From Comamonas badia DSM 17552 (GTDB taxonomy: Bacteria; Pseudomonadota; Gammaproteobacteria; Burkholderiales; Burkholderiaceae_C), in contig NZ_AXVM01000009.1 in NCBI RefSeq assembly GCF_000484635.1, positions 41,098 through 105,097 on the forward strand: a stretch of DNA of 64,000 bases. Reading direction: 5' to 3'. Made by a program: the position numbers and the translations under genes. The notes under the pieces were generated by a model that saw nothing but the letters and a program-made list of their open reading frames with translations, made no database searches and was not told where the DNA came from. Each line of letters opens with the position of its first letter. The stretch's first letter is position 1. This document shows, piece after piece, positions 58,263 to 64,000 of this stretch.

Positions 58263-60094
58263 GCAAGCACATTCGCAACATCGCCATCATTGCCCACGTG
58301 GACCACGGCAAGACCACGATGGTGGACCAGCTGCTGCGCCAGAGCGGCACCTTCGCCGCGCACGAAAAAGTGGTCGATACCGTGATGGACAACAACGCCA
58401 TCGAGCGCGAGCGCGGCATCACCATCCTGGCCAAGAACTGCGCGGTGACCTGGAAGGGTACGCACATCAACATCCTCGACACGCCCGGGCACGCGGACTT
58501 CGGCGGCGAGGTGGAGCGCGCTCTGTCCATGGTCGATGGCGTGGTGCTGCTGATCGACGCGCAGGAAGGCCCGATGCCGCAGACGCGCTTCGTTACCAAG
58601 AAGGCGCTGGCGCTGGGCCTCAAGCCCATCGTCGTGGTGAACAAGGTGGACAAACCCGGCGCGCGGCCCGATTGGGTGGTGAACGCGGCGTTCGACCTGT
58701 TCGACAAGCTGGGCGCCAATGATGAACAGCTGGACTTTCCCGTGGTGTACGCCTCGGGCATCAACGGCTGGAGCTCGCTCACGCAGGGCAACGCCGGCGA
58801 GCAGTGGGGGCCGGACATGTCCGCGCTGTTCGAAACCGTCCTCAAGCATGTGCCTTCGGTGCAGGGTGACCCGAGCGCGCCGATGCAGATGCAGGTTTCG
58901 GCGCTGGACTATTCCACCTTCGTCGGCCGCATCGGCGTGGGCCGCATCAACCAGGGCACGCTGCACGCCGGGCAGGAAGTGCTGGTGATGGCCGGGCCCG
59001 ATGGCGCGAAATACAAGGCGCGCATCAACCAGATCCACCAGTTCCAGGGGCTCGATCGCGTGCAGGTGAGCGAGGCCGGACCGGACGAGATCGTTCTGGT
59101 CAACGGCATTGAAAACCTGGGCATAGGCGAGACGCTGACTGACCCGGAGAACCCGCAGCCGCTACCCATGCTCAAGATCGACGAGCCGACGCTGACGATG
59201 AATTTCTGCGTCAATACCAGTCCGCTGGCCGGGCGCGAGGGCAAGTACGTGACGAGCCGCCAGATCTGGGACCGGCTGCAGAAGGAGCTGCGCTCCAACG
59301 TCGCGCTGCGCGTGAAGGAAACCAGCGAGGACGGCATTTTCGAAGTGGCGGGGCGCGGCGAGCTGCACCTGACCATCCTGCTGGAGGAAATGCGCCGCGA
59401 GGGCTATGAGCTGGCGGTTTCCAAGCCGCGCGTGGTCTTCAAGGAAATCGACGGCGTGCGCTGTGAGCCGGTGGAGCTCGTCACCACCGACGTGGAGGAG
59501 AACCACCAGGGCGGGGTGATGCAGGCGCTGGGCGAGCGCAAGGGCGAGCTCGTGAACATGGAAAGCGACGGGCGCGGGCGCGTGCGGTTGGAATACCGCA
59601 TTCCGGCGCGCGGGCTGATCGGCTTCACCAACGAATTTCTCAACCTCACGCGCGGCACCGGGCTCATCAGCAACATCTTCGACAGCTACGAGCCGCACAA
59701 GGGCGAGATCGGCGGGCGCAAGAACGGCGTGCTGATCAGCATGGATGCGGGCGAAATCTTCACCTACGCGCTGGGCAAACTGGACGACCGCGGGCGCATG
59801 TTCGTCAAGCCCGGCGATCCGGTGTACGAGGGCATGATCGTCGGCATCCACAGCCGCGACAACGACCTCGTGGTCAACGCCACGCGCACCAAGCAGCTCA
59901 CGAACTTCCGCGTGAGCGGCAAGGAAGATGCGATCAAGGTCACGCCGCCGATCGACCTCACGCTGGAATACGGCGTCGAATTCATCGAGGACGACGAACT
60001 GGTCGAGATCACGCCCAAGAGCATCCGCCTGCGCAAGCGCCACCTGAGCGAGCATGAACGCAAACGCGCGGCGCGCGAAGACCGCGGCGATTGA
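58259..60094 (+). CDS. typA: Translational GTPase TypA/BipA
   Basis: A 611-residue GTPase of the elongation-factor superfamily. G1 is AHVDHGKTT (12-20), switch I has [13 protein letters not shown]3 is [14 protein letters not shown] and G4 is NKVD. EF-G-like domains and the BipA C-terminal domain follow. It acts on ribosomes in stress and 50S assembly. The ATG overlaps the truB stop. It is the last gene of the rimP operon by spacing. Confidence 0.96.
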   Translation: MSKHIRNIAIIAHVDHGKTTMVDQLLRQSGTFAAHEKVVDTVMDNNAIERERGITILAKNCAVTWKGTHINILDTPGHADFGGEVERALSMVDGVVLLIDAQEGPMPQTRFVTKKALALGLKPIVVVNKVDKPGARPDWVVNAAFDLFDKLGANDEQLDFPVVYASGINGWSSLTQGNAGEQWGPDMSALFETVLKHVPSVQGDPSAPMQMQVSALDYSTFVGRIGVGRINQGTLHAGQEVLVMAGPDGAKYKARINQIHQFQGLDRVQVSEAGPDEIVLVNGIENLGIGETLTDPENPQPLPMLKIDEPTLTMNFCVNTSPLAGREGKYVTSRQIWDRLQKELRSNVALRVKETSEDGIFEVAGRGELHLTILLEEMRREGYELAVSKPRVVFKEIDGVRCEPVELVTTDVEENHQGGVMQALGERKGELVNMESDGRGRVRLEYRIPARGLIGFTNEFLNLTRGTGLISNIFDSYEPHKGEIGGRKNGVLISMDAGEIFTYALGKLDDRGRMFVKPGDPVYEGMIVGIHSRDNDLVVNATRTKQLTNFRVSGKEDAIKVTPPIDLTLEYGVEFIEDDELVEITPKSIRLRKRHLSEHERKRAAREDRGD

Positions 60095-60114
60095 ATGAGG
60101 CTGAAGGAGAGGGC

Positions 60115-61200
60115 ATGGACACGGCAGAAATCCTCACGGAAGTACACGGCCAGATCGGCTGCATCACACTCAACCGCCCAAAGGCGCTCAACGCTCTGTC
60201 GCTGGGCATGGTGCGCGGCCTTCATGCGGCGCTTCGCCAATGGGAGGCAGACCCCGAGGTGCTCGCCATCGCCATCCGCGGCAGCAACAAGGAAGGGCCT
60301 TTTGGCGCGTTCTGCGCCGGGGGAGATATCCGGTTTCTGTACCAAGCCGCAAAGCAGGGCGATCCGCGCGTGGAGGATTTTTTCACTGAGGAATACATCC
60401 TCAACCACCTCACGCACCACCTGAAAAAGCCCTACATCGCCTTCATGGACGGCGTGGTGATGGGCGGCGGCATGGGCATCAGCCAGGGCGCCAGCCTGCG
60501 CATCGTCACCGAGCGCACCAGGATGGCCATGCCCGAGACCGGCATCGGCCTGTTCCCGGATGTGGGCGGCGGGTATTTTCTCTCGCGCTGCCCGGGCCAT
60601 GCCGGCGAGTGGCTGGCGCTCACCGGCGAAACCATCAACGCGGGCGATGCGGTGGCTGTGAAGCTTGCCGATGTCGTGCTGCCGTCCGACCAGCTGCCTG
60701 CGCTGTGGGACGCGCTGGGTGCCCAGACCTTTGCCGATGGCGCCGCCGTGGAGCGCTGGATTGCTGCACAAGGTATAGCTGCAAGCGCAGACCACGCAAG
60801 CGATATGGCCAGAATAAACCGTTATTTTTCGCTGCCGGATGTACCCGCCATCATTGCTGCGCTGGAGGCCGCCGAAGGCGCATGGGAGCAAGCGACGGCT
60901 GCATTGCTGCGCCAGCGTTCACCGCTCATGCTGTATGTGGCGCTGGAGCAAATCCGCCGCGCGCGCGGCATGACGGTGGCCGAAGATCTGCGCATGGAGC
61001 GCGACCTGATGCGCCACTGCTTTCATCTGCGCCCTGGCCAGAGCGAGACCCTGGAGGGCGTGCGCGCGCTGGCGGTGGACAAGGACCGCAAGCCGCAATG
61101 GAACCCGGCGCGCATCGAGGCGGTGGACCCGCAGCTCGTGCAGGCCTTCTTTGCCAGCCCCTGGCCGCAAGCGCTGCATCCGCTGGCTGGGCTCGCCTGA
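60115..61200 (+). CDS. 3-hydroxyisobutyryl-CoA hydrolase-like enoyl-CoA hydratase family protein
   Basis: A 361-residue crotonase-fold protein. Length and motifs (FCAGGDIRFLY, GVVMGGGMGISQGASLRIVTERTRMAMPETGIGLFPDVGGGYFLSR) match the ECH_2/HIBYL-CoA hydrolase group of valine degradation better than ~260-residue hydratases. Other acyl-CoA substrates are possible. AGGAGA precedes ATG 60115. A dispersed-repeat copy encodes IAASADHASDMARINRYF (~220-237). Confidence 0.87.
   Translation: MDTAEILTEVHGQIGCITLNRPKALNALSLGMVRGLHAALRQWEADPEVLAIAIRGSNKEGPFGAFCAGGDIRFLYQAAKQGDPRVEDFFTEEYILNHLTHHLKKPYIAFMDGVVMGGGMGISQGASLRIVTERTRMAMPETGIGLFPDVGGGYFLSRCPGHAGEWLALTGETINAGDAVAVKLADVVLPSDQLPALWDALGAQTFADGAAVERWIAAQGIAASADHASDMARINRYFSLPDVPAIIAALEAAEGAWEQATAALLRQRSPLMLYVALEQIRRARGMTVAEDLRMERDLMRHCFHLRPGQSETLEGVRALAVDKDRKPQWNPARIEAVDPQLVQAFFASPWPQALHPLAGLA
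60771..60830 (+). repeat. ~50-bp dispersed repeat, copy in the enoyl-CoA hydratase family gene
   Basis: GGTATAGCTGCAAGCGCAGA, then CCACGCAAGCGATATGGCC and AAACCGTTATTTTTC. It is diverged and in frame. Confidence 0.6.
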
Positions 61201-61265
61201 TCGCTGGATCGCTTGAACCCGCGCTGCGCCTATCATTGCAGCCCAACGTCGAAAGGAGGGCGGGT

Positions 61266-61820
61266 ATGCAGTCACCAGGCACAGTGTTTCCCGAATGGGA
61301 GGTGTCCCGCTGGTTCAATACCGACCATCCACTGCGCCTGGCGGATTTGCGTGGGCAGGTGGTGCTGGTGGAAGCCTTCCAGATGCTCTGCCCCGGCTGC
61401 GTGTCGCATGGCCTGCCGCTGGCAAAAAAAGTGCACCAAGCCCTGGGCGGGCAGGGGGTGGCGGTGATCGGACTGCACACGGTGTTCGAGCACCACGATG
61501 CGATGCAGCCGCATGCGCTCGCGGCCTTCCTCCATGAGTACAAAATCCGCTTTCCCGTGGGCGTGGATGCACCCATGCCCAACAGTACGCTGCCCAGCAC
61601 CATGGCGCGCTGGGAACTGCAAGGCACGCCCAGCCTGCTGCTGTTTGACAAGTCTGGTCAGCTGCGCGCTCACCAATTCGGCAACGTCGATGAATTGCAA
61701 CTCGGGGTTTTTCTGGGCCAGCTTCTTGAAGAGGCGCCGAACGCCGTCCCAGACGCTGTTGCCACGCCAGCCGGAGATGGCTGCGACGAACAGGGGTGCG
61801 CGGTGCCGCCCGCCGGCTGA
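61266..61820 (+). CDS. Redoxin/TlpA-like thioredoxin-fold protein
   Basis: A 184-residue protein with a thioredoxin/redoxin fold: FPEWEVSRWFNTDHPLRLADLRGQVVLVEAFQMLCPGCV, with CPGC as the redox pair, and WELQGTPSLLLFDKSG with the cis-proline. The C-terminal GDGCDEQGCAV adds two cysteines. No signal peptide is seen. A GGAGG site precedes ATG 61266; the long open frame upstream is a shadow of the hydratase gene. It converges on smpB. Confidence 0.82.
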   Translation: MQSPGTVFPEWEVSRWFNTDHPLRLADLRGQVVLVEAFQMLCPGCVSHGLPLAKKVHQALGGQGVAVIGLHTVFEHHDAMQPHALAAFLHEYKIRFPVGVDAPMPNSTLPSTMARWELQGTPSLLLFDKSGQLRAHQFGNVDELQLGVFLGQLLEEAPNAVPDAVATPAGDGCDEQGCAVPPAG

Positions 61821-61828
61821 ACGGCCGC

Positions 61829-62302
61829 TCAGCGGTGGCGGCTTTTCATCGCCCGCTCCACCTCGCGCTTGCCTTCGCGCTCCTTGATGGTGCTGCGCTT
61901 GTCGTGCTCGGCCTTGCCCTTGGCCAGGGCGATCTCGCATTTGGCGCGGCCGTTTTTCCAGTAGAGCCTGAGCGGCACCAGGGTGTAGCCCTTCTGCTCC
62001 ACCTTGCCGATGAGGCGCAGGATTTCATCCTTGTGCATGAGCAGCTTCTTGGTACGCGCTGCCTCGGGGCTGACGTGCGTGGAAGCGGTCTTGAGCGGCT
62101 GAATCTGGCAGCCGATCAGAAACAGCTCGCCGTTCTTGATGACGACATAGCCTTCGGTGATCTGCGCCTTGCCTTCGCGCAGGGCCTTGACCTCCCAGCC
62201 CTGCAGCACGATGCCGGCTTCGTGCCGCTCTTCGAAGAAGTAATTGAACGCTGCCTTCTTGTTTTCGGCAATGCGCGGGGAGGGTTCTGGTTTCTTGGCC
62301 AT
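61829..62302 (-). CDS. smpB: SsrA-binding protein SmpB
   Basis: A 157-residue SmpB, partner of tmRNA in rescuing stalled ribosomes. It has [38 protein letters not shown] and the basic C-terminal tail ([13 protein letters not shown]). No ssrA gene is visible nearby. It is divergent from ratA, with 82 bases between. Confidence 0.97.
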   Translation of the reverse strand: MAKKPEPSPRIAENKKAAFNYFFEERHEAGIVLQGWEVKALREGKAQITEGYVVIKNGELFLIGCQIQPLKTASTHVSPEAARTKKLLMHKDEILRLIGKVEQKGYTLVPLRLYWKNGRAKCEIALAKGKAEHDKRSTIKEREGKREVERAMKSRHR

Positions 62303-62384
62303 GCGGGAAAGATGGGGCGCGCCACTAGAATCGGCGCAGCAGGGAAGGCGCCCATTCTAGGCTGCCGACCGGCATGAATCGTGC

Positions 62385-62825
62385 ATGAAGACCGTCCGCA
62401 AATCCGTCCTGATCTGGTACAGCCCGCAAGAGATGTTCGAGCTGGTCACGGATGTGCCCAGCTACCCGCAATTCCTGCCCTGGTGCGACCATGCGCTCAT
62501 CCGCGAGCGGGACGGCCAGGGCATGACGGCGGAAGTGGGTATCGCGCTGGCGGGCGTGCGCAAATCGTTTGTCACGCGCAACCGGCATGAACCGGGCCGG
62601 CGCGTCACCATGACGCTGGTGGAAGGGCCGTTCTCGCAGCTCGATGGCGACTGGCACTTCCATCCGGTCGGCGATGGCTCGCAGCGCGCCTGCAAGGTCG
62701 AACTTGAGCTGCGCTACGGCTTCAGCAGCTCGACGCTGGCAACACTCGTCGGCCCGGTGTTTGACAAGATCGCCGCCTCGTTGGTCGATGCCTTTGTCGC
62801 GCGGGCGGAGAAGGTCTATGGGTGA
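62385..62825 (+). CDS. ratA: RatA-like START/Coq10-family protein
   Basis: A 146-residue polyketide-cyclase/START-fold protein: VLIWYSPQEMFELVTDVPSYPQFLPWC and a C-terminal GPVFDKIAASLVDAFVARAEKVYG. E. coli RatA was reported as a 70S-association inhibitor, but homologues resemble the ubiquinone-binding Coq10, so the true role is open. The conserved smpB-ratA-rnfH order is seen. It overlaps rnfH by 8 bases. Confidence 0.92.
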   Translation: MKTVRKSVLIWYSPQEMFELVTDVPSYPQFLPWCDHALIRERDGQGMTAEVGIALAGVRKSFVTRNRHEPGRRVTMTLVEGPFSQLDGDWHFHPVGDGSQRACKVELELRYGFSSSTLATLVGPVFDKIAASLVDAFVARAEKVYG

Positions 62826-63126
62826 GCGGGTTTCAGTGGTGGTCGTCGCATCGGCCGCCCCGCGCCAGACCTGCGAATGGGCATTGGAGCTGCCCTTGGG
62901 ATGCAGCGTGGCCGACGCCCTCAATGCCTGCGGCCTGGAGGCCCACGATCCGCTGTACGAGGCTGGAATCTGGGGCAGGGCGGTTGCCCTGGATGCGCTG
63001 CTGCGCAGCGGTGATCGTGTCGAGTGGTGCAGGCCTTTGCGGGTGGACCCGAAGGTGGCCAGACGCGAGCGCTTTGCGCGCCAGGGCGCCCGGGCCACCG
63101 GCCTCTTCGCCAGGCGCACCCGTTGA
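62818..63126 (+). CDS. rnfH: RnfH family protein
   Basis: A 102-residue ubiquitin-like (beta-grasp) protein with VSVVVVASAAPRQTCEWALELPLGCSVADAL and GDRVEWCRPLRVDPKVARRERF, the RnfH hallmarks. Function is unclear; the old link to the Rnf complex and the toxin-antitoxin label (RatB) are both weakly supported. The start lies within the ratA end. Confidence 0.9.
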   Translation: MGERVSVVVVASAAPRQTCEWALELPLGCSVADALNACGLEAHDPLYEAGIWGRAVALDALLRSGDRVEWCRPLRVDPKVARRERFARQGARATGLFARRTR

Positions 63127-63135
63127 CTGCCGGCG

Positions 63136-63657
63136 CTATCTGCAGTCCGACTGGATGATTTGCTGGGCGCGCTGGAGCTCGGCTGCCCGCGTGGCGTCGT
63201 CCATGTAGCCGCGCTCGCCCTTGGCGTTCGTCGTACCCACCAGCCGCCCGGGCTGCAGCGCCTGGGCACTCTGGCGTGCCCGGGCGCAATTGTCGGCGCG
63301 TACCTTGGCGGCCTGGGCCGCCTTGGCATCTTCCTCGGCTTTCTTCTTGGCGGCTTCCTGCGCTTCGGCCTTGGCCTTCTGTTCTTCCAGCGCCTTGTCC
63401 TTGCCGTTCACCACGGGCGGCGCGGCCGTGTCCGCTGCATTGACGGCACCATCGCCTTGTGCGGCAGGGGCGGTGACCGTACGCGCCGCGGAGACCGCGC
63501 GCGGCTCCTTCAGAATGTTTTTCTGCGGCACTTCCAGGGGCGGCGGCCGGTCGCTGAAGACCTTGCGGCCATCCTTGTCCACCCACTGGTATTGGGCGGT
63601 GGCTCCCATCGCCCAGAAGCAGGCGAATGCCAGCAAGAGAAGCTTGTGCAGTTTCAT
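63136..63657 (-). CDS. DUF4124 domain protein, secreted
   Basis: A 173-residue protein with a signal peptide (LLLLAFACFWAMGATA, cleavage near residue 21) directly followed by the DUF4124 motif QYQWVDKDGRKVFSDRPPP. A long Ala/Lys/Glu coiled coil (~85-125) and a C-terminal part with two cysteines (DNCARAR, QSDCR) follow. It is periplasmic; function is unknown. It converges on rnfH. Confidence 0.85.
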   Translation of the reverse strand: MKLHKLLLLAFACFWAMGATAQYQWVDKDGRKVFSDRPPPLEVPQKNILKEPRAVSAARTVTAPAAQGDGAVNAADTAAPPVVNGKDKALEEQKAKAEAQEAAKKKAEEDAKAAQAAKVRADNCARARQSAQALQPGRLVGTTNAKGERGYMDDATRAAELQRAQQIIQSDCR

Positions 63658-63695
63658 GCGCGCAGTGTAGCGGCGCCGAATGGCGGCGCCTAGGA

Positions 63696-63710
63696 GTCTG
63701 CGCGGCAGAC
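63696..63710. repeat. Possible left end of an insertion sequence
   Basis: GTCTGC and GCAGAC flank GCG; the small palindrome lies 37-51 bases before the transposase start. The other IS end is outside the window, so an end cannot be proved. Confidence 0.35.
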
Positions 63711-63746
63711 GCCACGCGCTCGGAATGGTGAAAGAGAATGACGCGC

Positions 63747-64000
63747 ATGACCGCGAGCTACATACCGTACGTTCCTGAGCAATCGCTCTTGTTGCCGCCG
63801 ACGCTGCAGGAGTGGCTGCCGCAGGGGCATCTGGCCTACTTCATCAGCGATACGGTCGACGCGCTGGATCTGTCGGCGTTTCATGCGAGGTATGCCAAGG
63901 GTGGGCCGCGCAATCAGCCGTTCCATCCGGCGATGATGGTCAAGGTGGTGGTCTACGGTTATGCCACTGGGGTGTTCTCCTCGCGCAAGCTGGCAAGGAA
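63747..64000 (+). mobile_element. Transposase N-terminus, IS1182-like, cut by the window edge
   Basis: The open frame runs to the end of the window: SYIPYVPEQSLLLPPTLQEW, then GHLAYFISDTVDALDLSAF and PRNQPFHPAMMVKVVVYGYA. This is the DUF772 N-terminal domain of IS1182/IS5-group transposases. ATG 63747 is used; ATG 63738 is in frame too. Whether it is intact cannot be judged. Confidence 0.8.

Noticed and set aside
62385..63126. RatA-RnfH as a toxin-antitoxin system
   Set aside because: RatA resembles Coq10/START proteins and the pair is a conserved housekeeping neighbour of smpB; nothing here supports toxin function.

Overview
The window reads as high-GC chromosomal DNA from a betaproteobacterium of the order Burkholderiales, most likely the family Comamonadaceae. 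This is inferred from gene order (exbB-exbD-lpxK-trm112-kdsB-adk; rimP-nusA-infB-rbfA-truB-typA), a monomeric NADP-isocitrate dehydrogenase, a SUF-only style Fe-S operon ending in sufU-sufT, and a dispersed ~50-bp repeat that resembles what I recall from that family. No database was searched. Most of the sequence is ordinary housekeeping DNA with very little non-coding space; one incomplete insertion sequence enters at the right edge.

Layout. 1-9.4 kb: CDGSH Fe-S protein, thiopurine methyltransferase, lipoprotein, argA, hrpA, lexA (two tandem SOS boxes) and an asparaginase. 9.3-12.5 kb: a leftward operon resembling an adaptive response to DNA methylation: two paralogous 2OG-Fe(II) oxygenases, a 63-codon ORF, Ada, and a small Ada-type zinc protein. 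Ada lacks its N-terminal methyl-acceptor cysteine, and one oxygenase lacks its iron-binding Asp. 12.7-16.5 kb: leftward envelope/nucleotide operon (exbB, exbD, lpxK, Trm112-like, kdsB, adk). 16.8-22.6 kb: xseA, BenE-like transporter, sodB, icd. 22.7-28.5 kb: sufBCDSUT behind a perfect 27-nt palindrome. 28.5-35.1 kb, leftward: remnant of an IPTL-CTERM surface protein, hpnE-hpnD-hpnC (squalene synthesis from farnesyl diphosphate), an Mrr-type restriction endonuclease, an alpha/beta hydrolase and metY. 35.1-46.2 kb: aroC, nrdR, glyA, a lytic transglycosylase, a large DUF748/AsmA-like protein and a DUF349 protein. 46.2-51.7 kb: tRNA-Leu(CAG) facing rnr, then a tight run of SDR, two c-type cytochromes and a thioredoxin-like gene. 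51.7-60.1 kb: rimP-nusA-infB-rbfA-truB-typA behind a strong promoter followed at once by an intrinsic terminator. 60.1-64 kb: a 3-hydroxyisobutyryl-CoA hydrolase-like gene, a redoxin, smpB, ratA, rnfH, a DUF4124 protein and the start of a transposase.

The most unusual signals are sequence-level. About a dozen diverged copies of one ~50-bp imperfect inverted repeat lie across the window, many of them in frame inside essential genes (hrpA, lpxK, xseA twice, aroC, truB and others). A second, GC-rich palindromic repeat is translated twice inside hrpA and supplies the end of hpnE. Other signals are the degenerate Ada cluster with a candidate Ada operator, the sufB palindrome, the rimP promoter/attenuator, the hairpin that replaces the ribosome-binding site of rbfA, and a tRNA promoter lying on top of the rnr start.
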